From positions 1 to 54,325 of the forward strand of contig NZ_NNBL01000044.1 in NCBI RefSeq assembly GCF_002803065.1: DNA of 54,325 nt, written 5' to 3'. The notes under the pieces are model-generated. The model saw nothing but the letters and a program-made list of their open reading frames with translations, did not search any database and had not been told where the DNA came from. The position numbers and the translations under genes were made by a program. This DNA comes from Streptomyces sp. CB01635. Its GTDB lineage: Bacteria > Actinomycetota > Actinomycetes > Streptomycetales > Streptomycetaceae. Positions 34,839-43,777 of the stretch are shown here, one piece after another. Positions within the stretch are counted from its first letter, which is position 1. Each line of letters starts with the position of its first letter.

Positions 34839-35834
34839 ATGGAGCGCATGGAGATCCTGGTTCTCGGCGGCACGGCTTGGCTGGGGCGTGAAGTGTCCCG
34901 GCAGGCCCTCGACCGCGGCCACCACGTGACGTGCCTGGCTCGTGGCGACAGCGGGCCCGTGGCGGAAGGCGCGCGCCTGGTAGCCGCAGATCGGCGCAAC
35001 CCCGCCGCGTACGCGTCCCTGCCCAGCCGGAAATGGGACGCTGTGCTTGAGGTGTCCTGGCAGCCCGGCTTCGTACGGAACGCAGTTGCGGCCCTGGGCG
35101 CGCGGGCACGTCACTGGATCTACGTCTCCTCGGTCAGCGCATACGCCTCCCACGGCGAGCCCGGCGCGGGCGAGTCCGCCGCCCTGCTGCCCGCCACAAA
35201 CCACGAAGAGGTCGACCGTGACAGGTACGGCGAGGCCAAGTCCGCCTGCGAAACGCTCACCCAGACGGCCCTGGCCGACCGCCTCCTGATCGCACGCGCC
35301 GGACTCATCGGCGGGCCCGGAGACCACAGCGACCGCTCCGGCTACTGGGTCGCCCGGGCAGCCCGTGCCCCCCAGGCGCCGCTACTTGTCCCCGACACCC
35401 CGAAAGCCCCGACGCAGACCATCGACGTGCGCGACCTGGCGGCCTGGCTCCTCGGCGCTGCAGAACACCGAGTCACAGGCACGTACAACGCGGTCGGCCC
35501 GGCTATGCCCTTCGCCGAGTGGATCGAGCTGTCCCGCAGCGTCGGCGGACACACCGGACCGGTCATCACGGTGGCGTCCCAGCAGCTCCTCGCACACGGA
35601 GTGGGCCAGTACATGGGCCCCGACTCACTGCCCATGTGGGTGGTCGAACCAGGATGGGAGGGCTGGGCGGCGCGCGACGGATCTGCCGCCACTACCGCGG
35701 GCCTGCGCCACCGCTCCCGCATCGACCTCCTTGCCGACACACTGCGATGGGAACGCGAGCAGGGACTGCATCGGCCACGCCGCGCGGGACTCGCCCGGGA
35801 CAGAGAGCGTGAACTCTTGGCGTCCTTCGGATAA
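34839..35834 (+). CDS. NAD-dependent epimerase/reductase
   Basis: About 331 residues, extended SDR. MEILVLGGTAWLGREVSRQA is the cofactor motif; WIYVSSVSAYA gives the Ser strand; YxxxK is in RYGEAKSACETL. The substrate part includes IARAGLIGGPGDHSDRSGYW and QTIDVRDLAAWLLGAAE. Such proteins are often annotated as NAD-dependent epimerase/dehydratase and act on nucleotide sugars or unknown metabolites. ATG 34848 is an equally possible start. No sugar genes nearby. Confidence 0.87.
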   Translation: MERMEILVLGGTAWLGREVSRQALDRGHHVTCLARGDSGPVAEGARLVAADRRNPAAYASLPSRKWDAVLEVSWQPGFVRNAVAALGARARHWIYVSSVSAYASHGEPGAGESAALLPATNHEEVDRDRYGEAKSACETLTQTALADRLLIARAGLIGGPGDHSDRSGYWVARAARAPQAPLLVPDTPKAPTQTIDVRDLAAWLLGAAEHRVTGTYNAVGPAMPFAEWIELSRSVGGHTGPVITVASQQLLAHGVGQYMGPDSLPMWVVEPGWEGWAARDGSAATTAGLRHRSRIDLLADTLRWEREQGLHRPRRAGLARDRERELLASFG

Positions 35835-35895
35835 GAACCCGTCCTTAGACCGTGTCCCATGCGGCCATCGTGCCACCACCGTCGCACCACAGAAG

Positions 35896-36093
35896 ATGCC
35901 GGTCCCGCGCTGGGACAGCTTCCTGCGCGACGCTTTCGGCAGCGACGACAAGGGACGCGAGGCCACCCGCTTCCTACACCTGCTGCTCGGCTAATCGGGC
36001 TATTCCATTACCGGCGACGTCGGCGCACAGATCCTGCCGTTCCTCTACGGCTCCGGTGCCTACGGCAAGTCCGTCCTGCTCGAAGTGACGATG
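35896..36093 (+). pseudogene. Phage/plasmid primase-helicase fragment
   Basis: PVPRWDSFLRDAFGSDDKGR then a TAA at 35992 and, in the same frame, GYSITGDVGAQILPFLYGSG and AYGKSVLLEV. This is the start of the SF3-type helicase part of P4/D5-like primases, with a Walker A (GSGAYGKS). Only about 65 codons remain before the quinone oxidoreductase gene. It marks a lost plasmid or integrative element. Confidence 0.7.
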
Positions 36094-36108
36094 CAGGGGC
36101 TTTCTCGC

Positions 36109-37029
36109 TCAGTCTTCAGTGACGCGGATGATCGTCTTGCCGGGGGTGCGCTTGTCCGGCGTGAACGCGGAGGCTGCCTCGGCGAGCGGCCGGACGGCGC
36201 CGACGATCGGCTTGAGGCGGCCGTCCCGCAGCCGCTGGGCGAGGCCGGCCAGGCGGGCCCGGTCGGGTTCGACGACGAAGAAGACGGCTCGCCCGTCGCG
36301 GGGGTGGACGGTGACCGGTTCGGCGATGGTGACCAGGGTGCCGCCGGGGCGGACCAGTGCGGTGGAGCGTTCGAGGATCTCGCCGCCGATCACGTCGAAC
36401 ACCACGTCGACCTCGCCGATGTCCTCCAGCTTCTCGGCCTGGAGGTCGACGAAGGCCTCCGCGCCCAGGCCGAGGGCGGTGTCGCGGTCGCCGGCCCGGC
36501 CGGTGCCGATCACCCGGGCGCCGACCTCGCGGGCCAGCTGCACGGCGATGGAGCCGACGCCGCCCGCGGCGCCGTGGATGAGTACGCTCTGGCCGGTGAC
36601 CAGGTGTGCGTGGTCGAACAGGGCCTGCCAGGCGGTGAGCCCGGAGATCGGCAGCGCGGCGGCCGTGACGTGGTCGACATCGGCCGGAAGCGGGGCGAGG
36701 TTGCGGGCCTCGACCGCCGTGTACTGGGCCAGCGAGCCGTTGCGGGCCCAGTCGGTCAGACCGAACACACGCTGCCCGACCGTCAGGCCGGTGGTGCCGT
36801 AGCCGAGTTCGGTGACCACACCGGACAGCTCGTGGCCGGGCACGCTCGGGGTCCGGTCACGACCGGCCCGGTCGCTCCAGGTGCCCGGCCAGTCCAGCTC
36901 GCCCGGGGTGAACCCGGCGGCGTGGACCTCCACGATCACGTCGTTCTCGGCGGCGTGCGGGTAGGGCAGCTCGGAGAGGCTCAGGCCGCTGACACCGGCG
37001 TCGCGGTCCTGGACGGTGATGGCTTGCAT
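36109..37029 (-). CDS. Zinc-free quinone oxidoreductase (MDR family)
   Basis: 306 residues. NADPH:quinone reductase-like. The Rossmann motif is VLIHGAAGGVGSIAVQLARE, preceded by ALPISGLTAWQALFDHAHL. The zinc-ligand residues of alcohol dehydrogenases are absent. VPGHELSGVVTELG and the C-terminal AASAFTPDKRTPGKTIIRVT are typical. ATG 37029 starts the conserved MQAITVQD. Single gene; the primase relic ends right at its stop codon, and about 700 empty bases lie upstream. Confidence 0.9.
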   Translation of the reverse strand: MQAITVQDRDAGVSGLSLSELPYPHAAENDVIVEVHAAGFTPGELDWPGTWSDRAGRDRTPSVPGHELSGVVTELGYGTTGLTVGQRVFGLTDWARNGSLAQYTAVEARNLAPLPADVDHVTAAALPISGLTAWQALFDHAHLVTGQSVLIHGAAGGVGSIAVQLAREVGARVIGTGRAGDRDTALGLGAEAFVDLQAEKLEDIGEVDVVFDVIGGEILERSTALVRPGGTLVTIAEPVTVHPRDGRAVFFVVEPDRARLAGLAQRLRDGRLKPIVGAVRPLAEAASAFTPDKRTPGKTIIRVTED

Positions 37030-37672
37030 GAGGGGTTCCTCTGAATAGGGGGACGTTCAGGGAGCAGACATCGCGCCTGGTGGGTGCAGGCATCGGCCCT
37101 GCAGGAGGCCGCCCGCCCACCATGACCAATCCCAGCGCCGTCTGCCCCTGTCCGCCACCGCACACAGCGGCGGACGAAGGACAGCTGACAGGCGCCGTTG
37201 TAGTCACGCTCCAACCCTAGGAGGAAAGCAGCCCAAACATCTGGGCCACTTATACCCCCTTTCAGCGGGCCATTTGCTGACTCCGGTTACCCACAGCCAC
37301 GCACGCTCTCGCCACACACACCAGGGCGCCTCTGTGGATCACGGCGCTATCAGTCGCGCCCACCAAAGAGGACGCCGTCGCCCTGGGCGACCTGCTGCCA
37401 GATCCAGGCTGCAACGCCAAGCAGATCGCCGAGCTGTCTGGCAGAGTGCGCCCCGCCCGGACGAGCGCTTCGGGAGCAAAGGCATGCCGGCACGGCCCGG
37501 CCTCGGACTGCACGCTGACACCGTCTTTATGGTGGCGTCGGACAAGCTGGTCGCACTGCGCCCGCCGGCCATCGCGGGTTGAGAATCCGCTCGGCGGCCA
37601 TGGCGGCGAGCGCCGCCAGGCCTACCGCCTCGCGGTGACAACAGCCGTAGGCTGGCGCCCTCAAGCCTCGCC
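37030..37672. other. Gene-free stretch upstream of the quinone oxidoreductase
   Basis: No coding frame recognised on either strand. AGGAGGAAAG at 37220 and nearby T-rich bases could belong to a lost gene start. Confidence 0.5.
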
Positions 37673-37707
37673 GACGGGCTGTAACACCCCGGGTGTTACA
37701 GCCCGTC
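37673..37707. terminator. 35-base near-perfect palindrome
   Basis: Seventeen-base arms (GACGGGCTGTAACACCC and its exact complement) around one central base, 28 bases past the stop codon of the NTF2-like gene. A terminator or a regulator site. Confidence 0.65.
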
Positions 37708-37735
37708 CTTGACCGGACAGCCCGGCCGTCGCAAG

Positions 37736-38242
37736 TCAGTGGGACTGCGACGGGGGCCACTGACCGCGGGACAGGTCGTGGTCGAGCAGTCGGTCGCTGA
37801 CATCGCCCTTGTAGAAGAGGTCCGAGCCGAACTCGTCACCGAAGTGCTCCGCCAGCAAGGACGAGAACAGCAGGGCGGCTGACTGTGGCCGGTGGTTCAT
37901 GACCAGCTGACTGGTCTCGCCTGCCTCGTTGAAGTACACGACGACGAAGTTGTAAATCTCGATTCCACCCGGACGGTAGGTCTCGCTGCCACGGATGGTG
38001 GAGCGGTAGTCCTCCAGGAAGAGCTCGCCGCGCTTGCCGAAGAAGCGGAAGTCCTGGAAAGCGTAGTTGCTTCGAGCGAAGCTCAGCAGCTTCCCTACCT
38101 TTTCCTTGCCGATCACTTCACCGTTGGCGAAATTGCCCTGGAGGACGACGTCGGCGGCGAGACTATCGAGCCACTCCGGGTAGTAGTCCAGGTGCGGCGC
38201 CTGGTTGTTCAGCTTGCCGGTGGGCTCGTTCGGTGTGGTCAT
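37736..38242 (-). CDS. NTF2-like/SnoaL-like protein
   Basis: 168 residues, NTF2-like fold: HLDYYPEWLDSLAADVVLQG, GEVIGKEKVGKLLSFARSNY, then GGIEIYNFVVVYFNEAGETS. Small ketosteroid-isomerase-like proteins of this size have varied roles; none is clear here. It diverges from a LysR gene with an ATC-N9-GAT dyad between, so it is probably that regulator's target. Confidence 0.8.
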   Translation of the reverse strand: MTTPNEPTGKLNNQAPHLDYYPEWLDSLAADVVLQGNFANGEVIGKEKVGKLLSFARSNYAFQDFRFFGKRGELFLEDYRSTIRGSETYRPGGIEIYNFVVVYFNEAGETSQLVMNHRPQSAALLFSSLLAEHFGDEFGSDLFYKGDVSDRLLDHDLSRGQWPPSQSH

Positions 38243-38577
38243 GGCAGTCGTCTCCTCGTTCCTAGATTTGATTCGGCGTGTTTCCGAGCTCGGGACGTCC
38301 GGAGGTTTTGGAATTCACTGTCGCGGCGCACCTTCGGGCTGGCCAAACGCGGCTCCCCTCGTCCGAACAAGAAATTCTCGTTCGAATCAGGGAGATGGAG
38401 ATGTCGTCGGGGGGATATCGAGCGCCTCGGCGACCAGCCTGTTGATCGTGGCGGTCACCTTGTGCTTGTCCTCCAGTTACGATGTGCCCGCCAGCAAGTA
38501 TTCCTGCTTCGAGCAGTTCCTCCGATGAAAATAATCGTTGACCGTAACGGTCGCTGTCCAACGAAAGTCAGAGACTG
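38243..38577. other. Long divergent promoter region
   Basis: No gene recognised. Base composition is lower in GC than the flanks, as expected of regulatory DNA. Confidence 0.5.
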
Positions 38578-38602
38578 CACTTATCTCACTGAGAGATAAG
38601 TG
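38578..38602. promoter_or_regulatory. LysR operator (ATC-N9-GAT dyad)
   Basis: Perfect ten-base arms CACTTATCTC and GAGATAAGTG with a five-base spacer; the inner part has ATC-N9-GAT spacing. It lies 28 bases before the lysR GTG start. Confidence 0.7.
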
Positions 38603-38630
38603 GGGGGGCTCTCTGAGGGATACTGGGAGG

Positions 38631-39524
38631 GTGGAACTGCGCCAGCTCGAGCATTTCGTCGCCGTCGCCGAGGAAGCGAACTTCACCCGTGCCGCCGCAC
38701 GGCTGCACGTCGTCCAGTCCGCGGTCTCCACCACGATCAAGAACCTCGAGCGAGAACTCGGCACGCCGCTGCTGGAACGCACCACCAAACGCGTGCTGCT
38801 CACCGATGCAGGTGCTGCCCTGCTCCCGCGCGCCCATGCCGCTCTCAATGCGGCCCGGGAGGCCGCAGACGCGGTGGCCGAGGTCCGCGGAGGACTGCGC
38901 GGCACCCTGCGGCTGGGCACGATGACCACGGTGGGGCTCATCGACTTTCCTGCGCTCCTCAGTGAATTCCACCGGCGTCATCCCGGTGTGCTCCTGCAGA
39001 CCAGCGCCGCCGCCTCCGGCTCCCGGGGCCTGATCGACGCCCTCCTCGAACGGCGGCTCGACCTCGCCTTCGTCTCCCTGCCCGGACCGCACCCGACGGG
39101 CATCACGCTGACCGACCTCGTCACTTCGGTGCTCGACCTCGTCGTGCCGGCCGACCATCCGCTCGCGAAACGTCGCACCGTGCCGATCACCGAACTAGCC
39201 GGCCTGGACTTCGTCGACTTCCCTGTGAGCTATGGCATCCGGACCGTTGCCGATCAGGCCTTCGCTGCCGCCTCCGTGACCCGTCGCGTCGCCCTCGAGA
39301 TCACCGACGTCCCCACCGGCGTGGCCTACGTCCGCAACGGCCTGGGCGTGGCGCTGTTGCCACGGCCTGCCCTCGCCAAGGCGGAAGACGTCGCCACACT
39401 GACCATCGACGACGCCGACCTGGACTGGCCGTTTTCCCTGGCCGTTCCGTCCGAGCGCACGCCCAGTCGTGCGGCACGTGCCCTGATCGCGATAACGCAC
39501 GAGTTCCTCATCTGGCGAGGATGA
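38631..39524 (+). CDS. LysR family transcriptional regulator
   Basis: 297 residues from GTG 38631 (behind GGGAGG), which gives the standard start VELRQLEHFVAVAEEANFTR; the longer frame runs through the operator. HTH: AAARLHVVQSAVSTTIKNLE. The effector domain follows: LRLGTMTTVGLIDFPALLSE, RLDLAFVSLPG, GLGVALLPRPALAKAEDV. A perfect LysR dyad lies just upstream. Probable target: the divergent NTF2-like gene. Confidence 0.92.
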   Translation: MELRQLEHFVAVAEEANFTRAAARLHVVQSAVSTTIKNLERELGTPLLERTTKRVLLTDAGAALLPRAHAALNAAREAADAVAEVRGGLRGTLRLGTMTTVGLIDFPALLSEFHRRHPGVLLQTSAAASGSRGLIDALLERRLDLAFVSLPGPHPTGITLTDLVTSVLDLVVPADHPLAKRRTVPITELAGLDFVDFPVSYGIRTVADQAFAAASVTRRVALEITDVPTGVAYVRNGLGVALLPRPALAKAEDVATLTIDDADLDWPFSLAVPSERTPSRAARALIAITHEFLIWRG

Positions 39525-39599
39525 GCATCGCCTCGGAGTGGTTCAGACCGGGTTTTGTAGTCGCGCATGGTTGACCTTGTGGACGATCCGGATGTCTTG

Positions 39600-39800
39600 C
39601 GAGCGCGTAGAGATGGGGTATGCCGACTGACGGTGACAGTAGCCCTCGGGCTGCCCGCCCCGGCCCTCCAGCCAGGACGGCGTGGGCAGCAAGGGCCGGA
39701 TGGCCGCCCATTCCGCGTCCGTCATGTCCGACGGATACAGGCGTTCCCGGTCGGGATGGTCGGCCGCATTTCCGTACACATGCGCGAGGCAATCACACGA
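39600..39800 (-). pseudogene. IS5-family transposase, N-terminal fragment
   Basis: The minus frame gives YPSDMTDAEWAAIRPLLPTP, then SWLEGRGGQPEGYCHRQ, the DUF4096 region at the start of IS5-type transposases of Streptomyces. It breaks off after about 40 residues; neither the rest of the domain nor terminal repeats are seen. Confidence 0.75.
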
Positions 39801-39994
39801 TGGAGCAGCCGAGTTGAACTGGACCGGCTCGGACACGTACAACAAGGACACCAGGGCCTCCCGGCACTGCTCGGTCAGATTCGCATCCCCGAGCTACCGA
39901 GAGGCCCTGTCTTCATCCGCGTACAACGGGAAGATCACCCGGGCGGGAAGCCTGTTCGAACCGCACGTTCCATGATCGGTTGAGATAAGGCTTC

Positions 39995-41335
39995 TCACCG
40001 CAACCATCGCCAGACACGGCCACGCGGTCGGGAGGGCGGCTGGGGTGCGGGCTGGGTGGCGCGGGGTGCCGTCGGTCCGAGGGAGCCGTCGGGCGTGAGC
40101 GGGACGTCCGGGTGGGACGAGATGACACGGATCCATGCGACACGGACGGCCGACACTTCGTCGTCACGGGCACCGAGGGCGGTCACGAGCCGCTCAAGGG
40201 CGGCCCAGCGCGCGGGGAGGCTGGCGCCGTTGAACCAGCGCTCCACGATGGTGTCGGCTCTCGCCTGGTCGTTGGGGTCTAAGGGCCACTCCGACGAGAA
40301 CACCGCATGGGCCATCCGCGTTTCGGTCCACGTGCCGTCCGCCCGCTGCCGCAGCACGCGCAGTTGAGCGCCGAATTCCAGCGGCCCTGAGACCGACGCC
40401 AGGGCTTGTACGAGGGGAGACTGAAGACCGCCGGGGCTGATGGCGACCGTGCTGCCGGGTCCGGCGTCCTGGATGGGCGGACGGTCGGAGGTTTCTGGAG
40501 CTCCTGGGCCCCTCTGGAGGCGGCTGAGGTACGTCTGGACCTGCTGTGCCGTCTGTGGGCGCCGGTCGGGGACGCGATCCAGGAGTTCGGTGACGAGCGC
40601 AGTCAAAGCGGGCGGAAGACCGGGGCGGATCGTGTCGGGTCGCGGTGCGTCCTCGGCCAGCTTGCGCTGGAGTACCTCCATGAACCCGTCCCCGGTGAAC
40701 GGTGGTTGGCCGGTCAGCATCGCGAACAGGACTCCGCCGAGCGCGTACAGGTCGGAGCGTTCATCGCCGCGCTCGGCCAGGAACTGTTCCGGTGCGGCGT
40801 ATTCGGCGGTACCGGCCGGGGCCAACACGGTGGTTCGTGCCAGGGGCAAGGGAGTCTGATTGAATCCGGCGATCCCGAAGTCGACCACCTTGACCTGTCC
40901 GTCAGCGGTGAGCATCACGTTGTGGGGCTTGATGTCGTAGTGGACGACTCCGGCGCGATGTGCGGCGACCAGCGCTGCACAGATCCCGTCGGCGATGGCA
41001 AGTGCGCGGGCGGGGTCCAGGCGGCCGTCGTGAAGGATGACGTCGCCGAGGCTGGAGCCCTCGACCTTCTCCAGAACGATGTAGTGCACGTTGCCCTGGA
41101 CACCACGTTCGTAGAGGGCAGCTACGTTCGGGTGGTTGATCTGCGCAGCGGCCACCGCCTCGCGTTCGAACCGCTTGGGCAGGTCAGAATGGGTTCCCTG
41201 GTTGAGGATGAGCAGTTTGAGCGCGACGTTGCGATGCAGGTCGTGGTCCCGCCCGGCCCACACCTCGCCCATGCCACCGCTGCCGAGCCGCTTGACCAGC
41301 TCGTACCGGTCGGCGATCCTCCCGCCGCGTTCCAT
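39995..41335 (-). CDS. Serine/threonine protein kinase, non-RD type
   Basis: 446 residues. Kinase domain residues about 10-270: glycine loop LGSGGMGEV, Lys40 in VALKLL, catalytic loop HYDIKPHN (Asp134; the usual Arg before Asp is Tyr133), DFG at 152-154, and APE in AAPEQFLAERGDERSDLYAL. After a Pro-rich link, residues 300-430 form a non-PASTA domain (LEFGAQLRVLRQRADGTWTE, ERWFNGASLPARWAALERLV) that I do not recognise. No membrane segment, so it is cytoplasmic. A non-RD catalytic loop suggests control other than activation-loop phosphorylation. Confidence 0.9.
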   Translation of the reverse strand: MERGGRIADRYELVKRLGSGGMGEVWAGRDHDLHRNVALKLLILNQGTHSDLPKRFEREAVAAAQINHPNVAALYERGVQGNVHYIVLEKVEGSSLGDVILHDGRLDPARALAIADGICAALVAAHRAGVVHYDIKPHNVMLTADGQVKVVDFGIAGFNQTPLPLARTTVLAPAGTAEYAAPEQFLAERGDERSDLYALGGVLFAMLTGQPPFTGDGFMEVLQRKLAEDAPRPDTIRPGLPPALTALVTELLDRVPDRRPQTAQQVQTYLSRLQRGPGAPETSDRPPIQDAGPGSTVAISPGGLQSPLVQALASVSGPLEFGAQLRVLRQRADGTWTETRMAHAVFSSEWPLDPNDQARADTIVERWFNGASLPARWAALERLVTALGARDDEVSAVRVAWIRVISSHPDVPLTPDGSLGPTAPRATQPAPQPPSRPRGRVWRWLR

Positions 41336-41504
41336 CGCCCTGTTACCCCCGCGTCAACGCTGAAATGGCATCGCCCGAGTATGCGTGACAGGTCAGGAAC
41401 ACCGCTATCTCGTACGAGAGTTGCTCCGGACCCAGGGCTGGGGCTGACTTGGCCTCAGAATGTATCTCAACCGAACGTGATCTTTTGATTCTCCCTGGTC
41501 AGGC

Positions 41505-42030
41505 ATGGTTTCGGGCGGGGTGAGGGAGAGTTCCGACGTTCTGTTCCGATTGTTCGGTGAGGGGCGCGCGATGGCGTCGGTGCTGGGGTTGTTGGAGGCA
41601 CGGGAAGCGGCTGCTCGTGTACGGGTCGAAGATCTGCGGGAGGTGGCAGCTCGGGCGGCTGCCGTGCTGGAGGCCGCGGAGATCGAGCTGGACCGGCGGG
41701 TGATCGCGCGGGAAGAACTTGTCGAGGCGCTGGCCGTGTCCTCTGACGAGGCCACCGCCGTGACAGAGGCAGAGGCAGAATCCGTGCCCGCGCCCGCGCC
41801 GTTGCCGGGAACGGCGGTGCCGTCCTGGTAAGAAGGGCTGCCTGCGACTGTTCTCGCGCCGGACTACCAGCGGGTCCTGGGCATGTTGGCGAACCGGTCG
41901 GGCCAAGAGTCGGCACGAGCCAAGGAGATCGCGGTGGTTCTGGGGCTGGAGCCGACGCCGGCGAAAGTGGGGGGACATGGATGGTCCCGCCGCCGGCGGC
42001 CGCGGCGCCTCCGATCGCGATCACGGGTGC
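41505..42030 (+). pseudogene. Coiled-coil protein of unknown function, interrupted by a stop
   Basis: The first part (to TAA 41829) reads SVLGLLEAREAAARVRVEDL and a helical Ala/Glu-rich run. After the stop the same frame continues EGLPATVLAPDYQRVLGMLA and AKEIAVVLGLEPTPAKV, which resembles a winged-helix segment. I recall this architecture as a common Streptomyces hypothetical protein with one uninterrupted frame, so this copy is probably broken; readthrough or a real short protein cannot be excluded. Confidence 0.5.
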
Positions 42031-42477
42031 GAGGTAGTCAGTGGAGCCGGTGAGCACGAGAGCGATGACCTGATGGGCGTCGTGGGTTTTTCAGTGTTGT
42101 GACGCCATGGGTTTTCACTGCTGGTTGTGGGTTGTGGGGTGTGGGCGGGGGTTTTGGGGGTGGGGGAGTGGTATCAGGTGTCGTTTCCGTGGTGAAGTCC
42201 GGTGTCGTTTCCCGGTGTTGTTTTGATGCCGCCTCTGTAGGCAGGCTGGGCTGGGTTGTGCTGGCGTAGCGGTATGGCCTGCGGGTTGTGGTGGGAACGG
42301 TGGGTGGTTCAGCCGTTCGTGTGGGGTGGTTCAGCGGGTCGGATTGGTGGGCCAACGGCATGGACGGGCCTTCGCCTTGAGGCGTTCGGGCGGCCGGGGG
42401 TGGGGATGCCGGACGGATGATGCCACGGGCTGTGGGACGTGAAGCGGCAACGGTTCAGCCGATGGCGCCGGATAGCC
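42031..42477. other. T/G-rich gap without genes
   Basis: About 450 bases of G/T-rich, low-complexity sequence on the plus strand. No gene seen. Confidence 0.5.
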
Positions 42478-42672
42478 GTGGAGAAGAACAGCGTCACCAT
42501 CGCGTCCAACGAGTCCTTCGGCGACTGGACCAAGACCTTCACCGATCCCCGACTCTGCGCGGCCATCGTCGACCGCCTCACCTTCAACGGCACCATCATC
42601 GAAACCGGCACCGACTCCTACCGTCTCGCCAGCACACGAGCTCGCGCCGAAGAGCAAGCCAAGGCCATCTGA
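42478..42672 (+). pseudogene. IstB C-terminal fragment
   Basis: VTIASNESFGDWTKTFTDPR, then LCAAIVDRLTFNGTIIETGT and DSYRLASTRARAEEQAK are the end of an IS21-type IstB ATPase. The N-terminal two-thirds are missing. Same strand as the istB N-terminal piece at 34260. Confidence 0.8.
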
Positions 42673-42824
42673 TATCCGACGCTCCTGTCTCAACGTTCGT
42701 TGCTCTCACGTGGGCGGCGAGCCGTCATGCTGGTGCATCCACCGACGCTCTGGCGACTACCTGCTGTCGGAAGAAAGACATAAAGGTACGGCGCCGAGCA
42801 CCTGCAGCTGTCAACAATGTTCGT

Positions 42825-43571
42825 ATGACCATCACTTCGCAGGCCCGCTCGTTCGACACGGCCGCTGCCAGCTACGCTGCGAACCGTCCTTCGTACCCGT
42901 CCGAATTGCTCGACGCGGTCGAGGAACTCACCGGCTCCCCCTTGAAGGGTGCCCGGGTCGCCGACATCGGGGCTGGCACCGGACTGGCGACGACGCTACT
43001 CCGGGCTCGCGGTGGGAGCGTTATCGCGGTCGAGCCCGGCCCGGGGATGGCCGCGCAGTTCCGTCTCAGCCTGCCCGACGTCCCCCTTGTGATCGGGGAC
43101 GGCAACAACCTTCCGCTGGCCTCCGCCTCCATCGACGTTCTCACATACGCCCAAGCCTGGCACTGGACCGACCAGCGCAAATCCGTCCCGGAAGCTCTCC
43201 GAGTCCTGCGCCCCGGTGGTGCACTCGCCCTCTGGTGGAACGACTCCGACAGCACCGTTCCGTGGATTGCCGACCAGGACGCGCGCTTGCGCCGACTTTT
43301 CGGTGCCGACGACAGCCCTCACGACCCCACGGCCCGGTTCCGCGAACTGCCGCCCGAGCTCGGCTTCGGGCACCGGCACGTGCCGTGGACCCGGAGCGTT
43401 CCTCTCGACATGCACCTCGCCAACCTCGCCAGCTACTCCGACTTCCTCGTCCTCGGAAAGGAAGCGACGAACACCTTTATTGCCAAGGAGCGCGACCTCC
43501 TGGCCAAGGTGTTCCCGAACCGGATGGTCGAGGAGCACTACGTAGCCAGCTTGGCTGTCGCCACCTGTTGA
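42825..43571 (+). CDS. Class I SAM-dependent methyltransferase (UbiE-like)
   Basis: 248 residues. Methyltransf_11/25 fold. SAM motif VADIGAGTGLATTLLRARGG, then VIAVEPGPGMAAQF, then IGDGNNLPLASASIDVLTYA and QAWHWTDQRKSVPEALRVLR (post-motif helix) with PGGALALWWND. The N-terminal SFDTAAASYAANRPSYP is typical of this group, which methylates small molecules of unknown identity. Start at ATG 42825. The preceding istB relic and following kinase are separate units. Confidence 0.9.
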   Translation: MTITSQARSFDTAAASYAANRPSYPSELLDAVEELTGSPLKGARVADIGAGTGLATTLLRARGGSVIAVEPGPGMAAQFRLSLPDVPLVIGDGNNLPLASASIDVLTYAQAWHWTDQRKSVPEALRVLRPGGALALWWNDSDSTVPWIADQDARLRRLFGADDSPHDPTARFRELPPELGFGHRHVPWTRSVPLDMHLANLASYSDFLVLGKEATNTFIAKERDLLAKVFPNRMVEEHYVASLAVATC

Positions 43572-43777
43572 CACGGCGCTACGACACGTTGGCGACCGCC
43601 AGCGGACAGAGGTGCCGTCAATTCTCGTGAACAATCATGGCGAGGCTGGGCACTGACTGCTGCTCAATCAGACCGACAAACGCTGTCGCTGGAAGTAGAC
43701 GAAGCCAACCTCATGGCGGCTGTCGTGCAACTACGCTTTCAGTGTCTGATGGGGCGCGGCTGACAAAGGGTGGGGCT

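Noticed and set aside
37673..37707. Linear-replicon telomere palindrome
   Set aside because: Streptomyces telomeres carry many closely packed palindromes at the molecule end; this one is single and internal.
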